Position numbers and translations under genes: made by a program. Below, one piece after another: positions 50,947-59,840 of a stretch of 64,000 bases of DNA. Below the pieces are notes generated by a model. It was not told the origin of the DNA and ran no database searches. It worked only from the letters and a program-made list of their open reading frames with translations. The DNA comes from an uncultured Selenomonas sp. Lineage in GTDB: Bacteria; Bacillota; Negativicutes; Selenomonadales; Selenomonadaceae. How positions within the stretch are numbered: the stretch's first letter is position 1; the number at the start of each line of letters is the position of its first letter. Location of the stretch: assembly GCA_905372355.1 (NCBI GenBank), contig CAJPOT010000001.1:1-64000 (forward strand). The letters are read 5' to 3'.

Positions 50947-52473
50947 ATGAATAAAGAAAAGAGGGAAGAGGCGATGAAGGATCAAGAAATCCAGCCTCAG
51001 AACGAAGTCGTGCAGGACGCGAAGAAGATCGCCGTCATTGTCGCACGCCAAGGAGAGGAACTTCCTCAGGATCTCCTGATGTCGATTCGACTTTTGGAGC
51101 AGCCGGCGGGCTTCATGATGGAACTCGTCGAAGTCGAGGGCAAGGCCGGCATGGCGGCGGCATACGGACAGGCGATGGAAGCGAGCGACGCGAAGTACAA
51201 GGTCTATCTCGATGAGCGCGTGCGCATCCTGGACTCGCATCTCTTGGTGCGCCTCGTCCGCCTCTTTGAAAAGCACATCGATCTCGGCATACTCGGTGTT
51301 TCAGGCACGAAGCGCCTGCCGCCCGACGGCATCGCCTTTCATTCGACGCGGCGCATCGGCGCCCTCCGGCTTGCCGAGGGTGCGCGCACGGTGTCCTGGG
51401 GGCGGGTGCTCGGCGAGATGGAGAATGTGCTCGCCGTCGACGGCTTCCTCATGGCGACGCAGGTCGATCTGCCGTGGCGCGAGGATCTCTTTCATGGCGC
51501 GGCGTTCTTCGATGCGGCGCAGTGCCTGGAGTTCCGTCGTCAAGGGCTGCGCTCTGCCGTCGTGGGACAGGAGGAGCCGCTCGTGGAGTTCTTGGGTGAA
51601 AGCTTCCCCGCGGACGAGAAAGGAAGGCAGGCGTTCCTTGCGGAGTACGCGACGGAGGCTCTGCCTTTGGTGAGCATCATCATCCCGACGCACGAGAGAC
51701 CGGAACTTTTCAAGCAGGCGCTCGAAAGTGCGCTCGCGCAGACGTATCGCAATATCGAGGTCATCGTCAGCGACAACAGCGAGGATGCGCGGACGGAAGA
51801 GCTGATGAAGGCCTATGCCGACGATGAGCGCATACACTATACGCATGATGCAGGACTCCCCGCCATGCAGAATTGGGTGAGGCCGCTCGAACGAATGCGC
51901 GGTGAGTATTTCGCCTATCTTTTCGATGACGACCTCTATGCGCCCGAGAAGATCGAGCGCATGGCGGACGCTTTGAGCATGGAGGACGGCATTGCCTTCG
52001 TGACCTCGCATCGCTGCGCCATTGACGAGGCGGGAAACATCGTCCCCGATCCGGCGATCGACCCCTTGCCCGTCGAGGAAACCGCACGCATCCCGGGCGA
52101 TTTGGCGATCTGCGGGCTTCTCGAAAAGCAGGCGAACTTCATCGGAGAGTATACGACTGTTCTGTTGCCGCGCTCGGCGAAGGAAACGGTGCGCGAGGTT
52201 CTGACGGAGGAGCCTCGAAGTGCGCTGGTCGATGTCGAGTGCTGGATTCGCCTGCTGGAGAAGGGCGATCTTCTCTACATCGTCGATACGCTCAGCTACT
52301 TCCGCAAGCATGAGGGGCAGTCGAGCAATGATCCTGCCATCCACGCTGCATGCGCGCGCGCTTGGGCGAAGCTCTTGCGCGAGCGTGCGGCGCAGGAGAG
52401 CGGCATGAGACGCAAGAAGATGTTCGAACAGGCGGAACTCATCGAGATGTTTTTGCGTGCGAGAGGGAGATGA
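50947..52473 (+). CDS. Two-domain glycosyltransferase (Glyco_tranf_2_5-like plus GT2)
   Basis: About 508 residues. The N-terminal domain (about 25-225) is a homologue of the single-domain protein at 56064 (shared ALDG/VDGFLMAT ... D-(V/L)-PWRED motif), but it has YLDERVRI where the other has YMHQDILL. The C-terminal GT2 starts near residue 240: LPLVSIIIPTHERPELFKQA, LESALAQTYRNIEVIVSDNS and YLFDDDLYAPEKI with the D-D-D motif intact. The start is uncertain: ATG 50947 (GGAG at 9 bases) or ATG 50974. Confidence 0.8.
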   Translation: MNKEKREEAMKDQEIQPQNEVVQDAKKIAVIVARQGEELPQDLLMSIRLLEQPAGFMMELVEVEGKAGMAAAYGQAMEASDAKYKVYLDERVRILDSHLLVRLVRLFEKHIDLGILGVSGTKRLPPDGIAFHSTRRIGALRLAEGARTVSWGRVLGEMENVLAVDGFLMATQVDLPWREDLFHGAAFFDAAQCLEFRRQGLRSAVVGQEEPLVEFLGESFPADEKGRQAFLAEYATEALPLVSIIIPTHERPELFKQALESALAQTYRNIEVIVSDNSEDARTEELMKAYADDERIHYTHDAGLPAMQNWVRPLERMRGEYFAYLFDDDLYAPEKIERMADALSMEDGIAFVTSHRCAIDEAGNIVPDPAIDPLPVEETARIPGDLAICGLLEKQANFIGEYTTVLLPRSAKETVREVLTEEPRSALVDVECWIRLLEKGDLLYIVDTLSYFRKHEGQSSNDPAIHAACARAWAKLLRERAAQESGMRRKKMFEQAELIEMFLRARGR

Positions 52474-52477
52474 CGTT

Positions 52478-53818
52478 ATGAAAGAAAGAGAAGAGAAGCG
52501 TCAGGAACTTCATGACAAGATCCTCGCGCTCGTGCGCGAGTACGCCGACGAATACCACAAGCCTGAGCCATGGACGAAGGGCGCACGCATTCCCTACGCG
52601 GGGCGCGTCTACGATCACGAGGAGATGGAAGCCCTCGTCGACAGCTCTTTGGAATTCTGGCTGACGGCGGGACGCTATGCCGTACAGTTTGAAAAGGGGC
52701 TGGCCGCATTTCTCGGCACGCGTCACGCGCTTGCCGTCAATTCGGGTTCTGCGGCGAACTTGCTGGCGTTCATGGCGCTGACTTCACCGCTCCTCGGCGA
52801 GCGCGCCGTGCGCCCGGGCGATGAGGTCATCACGGTCGCGGCGGGCTTCCCGACGACGGTCGCGCCGATCATCCAGTACGGCGCCGTGCCCGTCTTCGTC
52901 GACGTGACGATCCCGCAGTACAACATCGACGTCACGCGGTTGGAAGAGGCGCTGTCGCCCAAGACGCGTGCCGTCATGCTCGCGCACACGCTCGGCAACC
53001 CGTTCGACCTTCGGGCGGTCAAGGCATTTTGCGAAAAGCATGGGCTTTGGCTCGTCGAGGACAATTGCGACGCGCTCGGTTCGCGCTATGAGATTGACGG
53101 CAAGCAGTGCTATACGGGCACGGTCGGCGACATCGGCACGTCGAGCTTCTACCCGCCGCACCACATGACGATGGGCGAGGGCGGTGCCGTCTATACGAAG
53201 GACGCGCTGCTCTTCCGCATCCTGCGTTCTTTGCGCGACTGGGGGCGCGACTGCATCTGCCCGCCGGGCGAGGACGGCTTCTGCGGCCACCGCTTCGACG
53301 GGCAGTACGGCAAACTGCCGAAGGGCTATGATCACAAGTATGTCTATTCGCACTTCGGCTACAATCTCAAGGTCACGGATATGCAGGCGGCGGTCGGCTG
53401 CGCGCAGCTCAAGAAGCTGCCCTCCTTCGTCGAAAAGCGCAGGCAAAACTTTGCACGCCTCAAGGCGGCGCTTCAAGGTATCGAAGAAAAGCTCATCTTG
53501 CCCGAGCCGTGTCCGCACAGTGAGCCTAGCTGGTTCGGCTTCCTCCTGACCTGCCGCGAGGGCGTCGAAAGAGAGCCAATCGTCCGTGCCCTCGAAGCGC
53601 ACGGCATACAGACGCGCATGCTCTTCGCGGGCAACCTCGTCAAGCATCCGTGCTTTGACCGCCTACGTGAAGCGAAAAGTGGCTACCGCGTCGTCGGCGA
53701 GCTTTCGGCGACCGACCGCATCATGCGCGATACCTTCTGGCTCGGCGTCTACCCGGGCATGGCGGCGGAGCAGATTGACTATATGGCGGAGGTCCTGCAC
53801 AGCGTCCTCAAGGGGTAG
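52478..53818 (+). CDS. rfbH: CDP-4-keto-6-deoxyglucose 3-dehydrase (E1), RfbH
   Basis: A 446-residue DegT-family PLP/PMP enzyme. The sequence SSFYPPHHMTMGEGGAVYTK has His where aminotransferases carry the PLP lysine; this is the hallmark of RfbH/E1, which removes the C3 hydroxyl of CDP-4-keto-6-deoxyglucose. HALAVNSGSAANLLAFMALT and GDEVITVAAGFPTTVAPI are conserved. A 2Fe-2S site probably includes cysteines around CICPPGEDGFCGH. Together with rfbG (56.8 kb) it makes CDP-3,6-dideoxyhexose precursors. ATG 52478 follows GGGAG. Confidence 0.92.
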   Translation: MKEREEKRQELHDKILALVREYADEYHKPEPWTKGARIPYAGRVYDHEEMEALVDSSLEFWLTAGRYAVQFEKGLAAFLGTRHALAVNSGSAANLLAFMALTSPLLGERAVRPGDEVITVAAGFPTTVAPIIQYGAVPVFVDVTIPQYNIDVTRLEEALSPKTRAVMLAHTLGNPFDLRAVKAFCEKHGLWLVEDNCDALGSRYEIDGKQCYTGTVGDIGTSSFYPPHHMTMGEGGAVYTKDALLFRILRSLRDWGRDCICPPGEDGFCGHRFDGQYGKLPKGYDHKYVYSHFGYNLKVTDMQAAVGCAQLKKLPSFVEKRRQNFARLKAALQGIEEKLILPEPCPHSEPSWFGFLLTCREGVEREPIVRALEAHGIQTRMLFAGNLVKHPCFDRLREAKSGYRVVGELSATDRIMRDTFWLGVYPGMAAEQIDYMAEVLHSVLKG

Positions 53819-53887
53819 AGAAAATTGCGGCGCGGCAGGGAAGCGGATTCGTCAGCGGCTTTGCACCTTGCTAGTACAGGAGGATTT

Positions 53888-55189
53888 ATGAAAACGATAC
53901 TTGAGTCATTCGAGGCCTTTGGCGAGCGCCTTTCGCCCGGTGCGCCATTTCCCGCGCAGGATTTCGTGCGCGTCATGGAGCCTGTCTTTGCGGCGGAAGG
54001 GTACCGCACACCGCGCACCGCAGGCGAGAAGATGCAGATGCTCGTCATCATGGATGCGGGCGTCGGCGACTTCCTGTGCTTTTCGGGCGCTCTGCGCGAG
54101 CTTCGCCGCCTCTATCCTGCGGCGGCGATTACGCTCATGATCTTTCCGCCGGGATTCAAGCTTGCCGAGCAATGTCCGTACATCGACTTCCTGCTCGGCA
54201 ATGAGCAGCTTCCCGTGCTGCGTCATGTGTCGGAGCTTTTTGCAGCGCACGCCGGGTATGCGGCGGAGCATCTTTTGGGGCAGCGCTTCGATCTCGCCTT
54301 CGTATTCGGGCACTATGCGAGCGCCTACCTTCTCGCCTACATGGCAGGCGCGAAGGAGCGCATCGGTCATATAGGCGATTTTTCGGCAGGCGGACTTTCA
54401 CGCGAGAACTGCGCGGCGCTTTTGACGCGCCCTTTGGAAAAGCCCGTGCATCCCTTGCACATGGCTGATCTTTGCTTCGATGTGCTCGATCAGATGCTTG
54501 CCGCACCCGTGGCCGATCGTTCGCTGGAGCTTTGGCTGACGAAGGAGGACATCGCGGGCGTGCGCGAAAAGCTCTCATATCTCGGAGCACCTTCGGCAGG
54601 GCGAAAGCTCTTCGCCATCGGTCTGGGCGGCAGCACGCGGCGCAAGCATTGGCCGCCCGCCGCTTACGCTGCATTCTTGCGCCTGCTTTTGACAGAGGAG
54701 AGCGAGGCGTTCTTCCTGCTCCTGGGCGGCAGGGACGATGCGACGGAAGCGGCGGAAGTAGCCCGTGCGCTCGGCGAGGAGCGGGCGCTTTCCCTCGCGG
54801 GCGCGCTCGACTTTCGCGAGACGGCTTCTGCCGTCACGCTCTGTTCGACGTACATCGGCAACGATACGAGCCTCCTGCATATAGCGGCGGTCATTGGTCT
54901 GCCCGTGCTGGAGATCTGTTGCTACGGCGCCGATCTGCCGCTCGATGAAAAGGCGATTCCCATGCACCATTATCCGTACCGCACGGCTGCCGTCGTCGTG
55001 CAGCCCGCAAGGGCTCTGGCGGATTGCGCCGAGGAGCCGCGCGATGCTTACGGCTGCAAGCACACGGGGGAAGCGCACTGCATCGCCTCGATTGCGCCTG
55101 CGACGGTGCTCGAAGCGTATCATCTGCTGCTGCAGCAGGCGGCGACGGGGAAGCGGCAGCCGCTTTTCGTCTGTGAAGAAGAGGCGTGA
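53888..55189 (+). CDS. Glycosyltransferase family 9 (heptosyltransferase-like)
   Basis: A 433-residue GT-B protein of family 9. Features are MLVIMDAGVGDFLCFSGALR near residue 52, the interdomain FAIGLGGSTRRKHWPPAAYA and the C-terminal TLCSTYIGNDTSLLHIAAVI that matches the D-(T/S)-x-x-x-H-x-A motif of heptosyltransferases. In other bacteria GT9 enzymes add heptose to lipopolysaccharide, but homologues also occur in flagellin-modification loci. An ideal GGAGG precedes ATG 53888. Confidence 0.85.
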   Translation: MKTILESFEAFGERLSPGAPFPAQDFVRVMEPVFAAEGYRTPRTAGEKMQMLVIMDAGVGDFLCFSGALRELRRLYPAAAITLMIFPPGFKLAEQCPYIDFLLGNEQLPVLRHVSELFAAHAGYAAEHLLGQRFDLAFVFGHYASAYLLAYMAGAKERIGHIGDFSAGGLSRENCAALLTRPLEKPVHPLHMADLCFDVLDQMLAAPVADRSLELWLTKEDIAGVREKLSYLGAPSAGRKLFAIGLGGSTRRKHWPPAAYAAFLRLLLTEESEAFFLLLGGRDDATEAAEVARALGEERALSLAGALDFRETASAVTLCSTYIGNDTSLLHIAAVIGLPVLEICCYGADLPLDEKAIPMHHYPYRTAAVVVQPARALADCAEEPRDAYGCKHTGEAHCIASIAPATVLEAYHLLLQQAATGKRQPLFVCEEEA

Positions 55190-55257
55190 CGGCGTGCACG
55201 CTGCCGGACGTGGTAGCGCATGGAGATAAAGTGCTGACGCAATGAGGAGACGATACG

Positions 55258-56067
55258 ATGCTCGATATGCCCTTCAATGAAGCCGTTTATGGGGAAATGG
55301 CGGCATTTTTCTCGGAGAAGGATGCCGGAGATATCTTGCTTTTCGGCATGGCGAGCGCTTGGGAGGAGCGCTTCCGGCAGGATTTTCCGAGCGATGTGTT
55401 TCAGACGGCTTCGCTGCATACGGAGGTGCCGGAGACCTGGCACGGCAGCTTTTCTCTGATCGTCGCGGCGCCCGGCATTGAGGAAGTGGCTGCCGTGGAG
55501 AGCCTGCTCGAATATCTGCATGTGCTTCTCACGCCCGGCGGCGCTCTGATCGTGCCCTTTCGCAACGTCTGCCACTGGAGCGTCTTTCAATCGTGGTGCG
55601 ACGGTGAGATGCGTTACAGTACGAATCCTCTGCTCAGGGGGCAGGGCAGGCTCTTTTCTTTTCCTGAAATCATACGGCTCGCGAAGCTCTCGCACTACGA
55701 AGCTTTGAGCGTGAGAAGAATCGCGGAGGCCGGGGAGCCGCAGCTGCTTCGGCTGCTTCGCGAATGCGGTGCAGAAGATGAGGGGAAAAATCCCGAGATC
55801 GCCTGGTGGATCATCCACATGACGGCAATCCCGATGGGCATCGTGCGGCTCAAGGCGCGCTATACAGCAGAGGTGCGTCATCTGCTGGCGCGTCTTCTGC
55901 ACCGCCTCGAAAACGGCGTGGAGGAAGAGGCATCGCTCGTATCGCTGCGGCAGCTGCTTGTTGAAAACGGCATCGAGGCCGGCTATCTGGAAGAATTCGT
56001 CAAGAGTGTTGCGGCGGACGCTGCGAGGCTGCTTGACATCCTGCGCAAGGAGGGACTGTTCGGATGA
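55258..56067 (+). CDS. Degenerate class I methyltransferase-like protein
   Basis: A 269-residue protein. The stretch WHGSFSLIVAAPGIEEVAAV ... LHVLLTPGGALIVPFRN looks like motifs II-III of SAM-dependent methyltransferases, with the post-II L-x-P-G-G. However, the SAM-binding motif I (G-x-G-x-G) is replaced by DILLFGMASAWEERF, so catalysis is doubtful. The C-terminal 100 residues are helical. It overlaps the next glycosyltransferase gene by 4 bases (ATGA). A structural or partner role in the island is possible. Confidence 0.6.
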   Translation: MLDMPFNEAVYGEMAAFFSEKDAGDILLFGMASAWEERFRQDFPSDVFQTASLHTEVPETWHGSFSLIVAAPGIEEVAAVESLLEYLHVLLTPGGALIVPFRNVCHWSVFQSWCDGEMRYSTNPLLRGQGRLFSFPEIIRLAKLSHYEALSVRRIAEAGEPQLLRLLRECGAEDEGKNPEIAWWIIHMTAIPMGIVRLKARYTAEVRHLLARLLHRLENGVEEEASLVSLRQLLVENGIEAGYLEEFVKSVAADAARLLDILRKEGLFG

Positions 56068-56747
56068 ACGGGGACGCGAAGAAGATCGCCTTCATTGCCT
56101 GCGTGAACGATGAAGAAATGTATGAGGAAAGTGTGCGCTATCTGCGCCATCTGGAAGTGCCGCAGGGCTTTTCCGTCGAGCTCGTACCCGTGTACGGCGC
56201 CTCGTCGATGACGGCGGGCTATGAGGCGGCGCGGCGCGCGACCACGGCGCGCTTCAAGGTTTACATGCATCAGGATATTCTGCTGACGGAGAAGAGGCTC
56301 ATCCCCCGTATGCTGGAAATCTTCCGCCTGCGCCCCGAAGTCGGACTCATCGGCTTTGCGGGCTGCCGTCATATCCCGGACAGCGGCGTCTGGTGGGATT
56401 CGAAGGAGTGCTATGGCTCGGTCTGGCATGTTCGTGAGCCGGAGTCCATGGAATTGGTCAGCCGCCTTGCTGTGCCGGACGAAGGCATCGAGGTGGCGGC
56501 GCTCGACGGTATCTTCCTGGCGACGCGGACGGATGTGCCGTGGCGCGAAGATATTTTCACGGGCTGGCACTTTTATGACATTTCGGCTTCCATGGAGTAT
56601 CGGCGGCGCGGCATGCGCCTCATGATTCCGCGTTTTGAAAAGCCGCCGTGCATCCATGAGACGGGGCGCAAGCGCCTTGATGACGCATGGGAGACGGCGC
56701 GGCAGGTCTTTCTTGCCGAATACGGAAAAGAATTGCAGCATGGCTGA
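56064..56747 (+). CDS. Glycosyltransferase of the Glyco_tranf_2_5 type
   Basis: A 227-residue single-domain protein: KKIAFIACVNDEEMYEESVR, SSMTAGYEAARRATTARFKV and YMHQDILLTEKRLIPRMLEI (H-Q-D as the expected acidic motif), then GLIGFAGCRHIPDSGVWWDS and the conserved ALDGIFLATRTDVPWREDIF. The group consists of small GT2-like enzymes of polysaccharide or glycoprotein synthesis. It is homologous to the N-terminal domain of the gene at 50947. Confidence 0.8.
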   Translation: MNGDAKKIAFIACVNDEEMYEESVRYLRHLEVPQGFSVELVPVYGASSMTAGYEAARRATTARFKVYMHQDILLTEKRLIPRMLEIFRLRPEVGLIGFAGCRHIPDSGVWWDSKECYGSVWHVREPESMELVSRLAVPDEGIEVAALDGIFLATRTDVPWREDIFTGWHFYDISASMEYRRRGMRLMIPRFEKPPCIHETGRKRLDDAWETARQVFLAEYGKELQHG

Positions 56748-56761
56748 GAGGGGGAGCGCAG

Positions 56762-57850
56762 ATGAAGAAAATGACGCGGCAGGATGACCTTGCCTTTTAT
56801 CGCGGCAAACGCGTGCTTTTGACGGGGCATACGGGCTTCAAGGGGATATGGCTCTCGAAACTGCTGCTCGGCGCAGGAGCGCAGCTTACAGGATTTTCGC
56901 TCGCTTCGCCGACGGCGGACGGCGCACGGCTCTTTGAGAAGTTGAAGCTAGCGGAATCCATGCGCTCGATCGAGGGCGATGTGCGCGATCTCGCATCTCT
57001 TCGCGCGGCCTTTCGCGAGGCTCGTCCCGAGATCGTCGTGCATCTTGCGGCGCAACCGCTCGTGCGCGAGAGCTACCGCACGCCCGTCGAGACGTATGCC
57101 GTGAACGTCATGGGAACGGCACACGTCCTCGAATGTGTGCGGGAAAGCGATACGGTCAGATCCTTTCTCAATGTGACGACGGACAAGGTTTACGAAAACA
57201 AGGAATGGGAGTGGGGCTACCGCGAGGACGAGCGTCTCATGGGCTTCGACCCGTACTCAAACAGCAAGAGCTGCTCAGAGCTCGTAACGGCGAGCTATCG
57301 TCAGAGCTTCTTCGCGGACGGCGGCGTGCGCATCTCGACGGCGCGCGCGGGCAATGTCATCGGCGGCGGAGACTTCTCGCCCGAGCGCATTGTGCCCGAC
57401 TGCATCCGCGCGGCGAGCGAAGGGCGCGCCGTTGTCCTCAGAAATCCCGCATCGACGCGGCCCTATCAGCATGTCTTGGAGCCTCTCTCTGCGTATTTAC
57501 GCATCGCGCATGCGCAGGCATGCGATGCGTCGCTCGCCGGAAGCTACAACGTCGGGCCTGCGGACTCCGACTGCGTGATGACGGGCGAGCTGGCCGAGCT
57601 CTTCTGCCGCGCTTGGGGCGAGGGTGCTTCGTGGCGTGCTGAGGAGGAGTGTGCCGCGCCGCACGAGGCGGGATTTCTGAAGCTCGACTCCTCGCGCATC
57701 AAGGCGCATCTCGGCTGGCAGCCGCGCTGGCACATCGAGGAAGCGATCGCGCATACCGTCGATTGGGCGAAGGCATGGCGGGCAGGCGAGGACGTCGGTG
57801 ACGTCATGGAGGCGCAGATTGCCGCCTACTTCGAGGAGGCGGAGGCGTGA
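56762..57850 (+). CDS. rfbG: CDP-glucose 4,6-dehydratase
   Basis: A 362-residue extended short-chain dehydrogenase. RVLLTGHTGFKGIWLSKLLL is the nucleotide-binding motif of RfbG (T-G-H-T-G-F-K-G). HLAAQPLVRESYRTPVETYA, NVTTDKVYENKEWEWGYRED and the catalytic Y-x-x-x-K region in DPYSNSKSCSELVTASYRQS confirm it. It converts CDP-glucose to CDP-4-keto-6-deoxyglucose, the substrate of RfbH. The partner cytidylyltransferase RfbF is not in the window. The gene ends in a GTGA overlap with the FliB gene. Confidence 0.93.
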   Translation: MKKMTRQDDLAFYRGKRVLLTGHTGFKGIWLSKLLLGAGAQLTGFSLASPTADGARLFEKLKLAESMRSIEGDVRDLASLRAAFREARPEIVVHLAAQPLVRESYRTPVETYAVNVMGTAHVLECVRESDTVRSFLNVTTDKVYENKEWEWGYREDERLMGFDPYSNSKSCSELVTASYRQSFFADGGVRISTARAGNVIGGGDFSPERIVPDCIRAASEGRAVVLRNPASTRPYQHVLEPLSAYLRIAHAQACDASLAGSYNVGPADSDCVMTGELAELFCRAWGEGASWRAEEECAAPHEAGFLKLDSSRIKAHLGWQPRWHIEEAIAHTVDWAKAWRAGEDVGDVMEAQIAAYFEEAEA

Positions 57851-59271
57851 ATCGACAGGATGAGTGCTTGAAAAAGGTTGCGGCACGGGGGCTGGAGAGC
57901 GATGAAGGCGACGGGAAGGGCGCTGCGTCCATCTTCGCGCCTGCCGCCGCGTCGCGACTGTGCCTGCAGCCCGTTTACATGCGCCGCTTCGTCTGCGACG
58001 GCAGCCGATGCGGCTCGCTCTGCTGCTGCGCGAAGTGGGGCGTCGCGCTCGATGCGGCGACATTGGCGCGCTATGAGGGGCGGCCGGAGCTTCTGCACGA
58101 ATTGAAAAAAGGCTTGGAACGCAGCGAGGCGACGGGCGGCTGGATCATGCGCCACGAGAACGGACGCTGCGTTTTTTTGCGCGCTGACGGACTTTGCTCG
58201 CTGCAGCGACGCTTCGGCATCGGCGCGATCTCCGACGTCTGCGCTGAGTATCCACGCAAGATGCACGAGGTTGGCGATACGCTTGACCGCGCCCTGTGCC
58301 TGAGCTGTCCTGTGGCGGCAGAGGAAGTCTTGTTCACCGAAGAGCCGCTGGCGTTCGAGTGGATGGAATTTGCCGCACCGCGCCCCGATTATGTTGACCG
58401 CACGCCGCTTGGCGCACCACTGTCGGCGGCGGCCTTCCGCAGCCTGCAGCTTGCCGGAATCGCGCTCTTGACCGAGCGCCGTCTCTCGCTCGACGCGCGT
58501 CTCGCGGCGCTCGGACTCCTGCTCGCGCGCGCCGAAGCGTATGTCGAGCAGGGGGCGGCGGAAGATCTGACAAGGGACGTCGCCGCCATCGCCGATGCCG
58601 CCGCAGGGGAGGCAAAGGCTCTCCTCGCGGCGAATCCCTTCGACGCGGCGCTGTATCTGCGCTTCTTCCAACGGCTCTTTCCTGCTCTGGCAAAGGCGAC
58701 GAAAGATGATTTGCCCGAAACAGCGGCATATTTGGCGAGGATTCGCAGACTCTTCGGCGAAGGGGACGGCGATGTGCCGGGAGAACGGGCAGATGCGGCG
58801 CATACGGGCGCGGCGCAGTCTCGGCAAAGCGGCATCGCCGCTTTTTTGGAACGGCGCAGACAATATGCGAAGAGCATCCATTCAAAGTACGGCAATGCTT
58901 TGGAGAACTGGCTCGTCAACGAATTTATGCTCGGACGCTACCCTCTGACAGGAGGCACGAGCTTTCTGGCAAACTATGAGGTCTTCGTCGTGCTTTACAA
59001 GCTGCTGGAGTTCCTGCTTCTTGTGGATGCCTCGCTCGATGGGGGCGGTGTGTCTGCGCCGCACAGCGTGGTGCGGACGGCTTTTGCTGGCGTGGAGAGT
59101 GCAGAAGACGAGGATGATCGTACAAAGAAGTGCATCCTTGCCGCTGTCGAATGGCTTGCCGTGCGCACGAATCACTTTTACGGTTATATCGATGCGTTGG
59201 CGGAAGAGATCGCCCGCCTGTTGCCCGGCGGGCGTTTGCTTAGTTTGCTTGATGGCGAGCACATTGTTTAA
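57847..59271 (+). CDS. fliB: Flagellin lysine N-methylase (FliB)
   Basis: A 474-residue FliB-type protein. The N-terminal cysteine cluster YMRRFVCDGSRCGSLCCCAK W (four to five Cys near residues 55-70) and CVFLRADGLCSLQRRFG with CAEYPRKM are family hallmarks; Cys-rich sites probably hold a metal centre. The C-terminal half is helical (YGNALENWLVNEFMLGRYP). In Salmonella FliB methylates lysines of flagellin. It is the last gene of the island and starts at GTG overlapping rfbG. This is the most direct evidence that the island acts on flagellin. Confidence 0.88.
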   Translation: MNRQDECLKKVAARGLESDEGDGKGAASIFAPAAASRLCLQPVYMRRFVCDGSRCGSLCCCAKWGVALDAATLARYEGRPELLHELKKGLERSEATGGWIMRHENGRCVFLRADGLCSLQRRFGIGAISDVCAEYPRKMHEVGDTLDRALCLSCPVAAEEVLFTEEPLAFEWMEFAAPRPDYVDRTPLGAPLSAAAFRSLQLAGIALLTERRLSLDARLAALGLLLARAEAYVEQGAAEDLTRDVAAIADAAAGEAKALLAANPFDAALYLRFFQRLFPALAKATKDDLPETAAYLARIRRLFGEGDGDVPGERADAAHTGAAQSRQSGIAAFLERRRQYAKSIHSKYGNALENWLVNEFMLGRYPLTGGTSFLANYEVFVVLYKLLEFLLLVDASLDGGGVSAPHSVVRTAFAGVESAEDEDDRTKKCILAAVEWLAVRTNHFYGYIDALAEEIARLLPGGRLLSLLDGEHIV

Positions 59272-59392
59272 TCAACGCAGCAGGGTGCGGGAAATTGGCA
59301 GCTAAGCCGCAGAAAAAAGAGGAATTTTTCCCTTCGTTGGCGAAATAAGAAAATACTTATGGGAGTTTGGGAAATTCCGGGAGGTAAGCAAG

Positions 59393-59839
59393 ATGATGGA
59401 TTTTAAGGACAGCGAGATTCGGCGGATTCTCGTGCCTTATGATGGTTCGGAGCAGGCGCAGCAGGCCGTGCGGCAGGCGGCGCACATCGCGCGGCTGCAG
59501 GGGGCGACACTCATGCTGCTCTCGGTCGTCGATCTCAATGCCGAGGTCGCGGCCTTCGAGCGCGTGAGCATGGACGGCTATGATCCTGCGGCTCTGAAGG
59601 AGGGCGCTTACAAGGAGCTGGCGAAGATCCTGCGGGAGGTGCCCGCAGACATCCGCACGAACAGCGTGGTGGAACTTGGCTCGCCCGCCGAGGTCATCGT
59701 GGAGACGGCGGACGATGAAGGCTACGACCTCGTCGTCATGGGCAGCCGCGGTCTCGGCCGTCTGACGGGATTCTTGATGGGCAGCGTCAGCCAGTATGTG
59801 CTGCAGCACGTCCACTGCCCTGTCATGGTGGTTCGCTGA
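59393..59839 (+). CDS. Universal stress protein (UspA family)
   Basis: A 148-residue UspA. The N-terminal [20 protein letters not shown] and the C-terminal ATP-binding [20 protein letters not shown] then [14 protein letters not shown] (G-x2-G-x9-G-S type) are typical. It binds ATP and helps stress survival; targets are unknown. GGGAGG is 8 bases before ATG 59393 (ATG 59396 is also possible). The chemoreceptor gene follows after 1 base. Confidence 0.92.
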   Translation: MMDFKDSEIRRILVPYDGSEQAQQAVRQAAHIARLQGATLMLLSVVDLNAEVAAFERVSMDGYDPAALKEGAYKELAKILREVPADIRTNSVVELGSPAEVIVETADDEGYDLVVMGSRGLGRLTGFLMGSVSQYVLQHVHCPVMVVR

Positions 59840-59840
59840 T

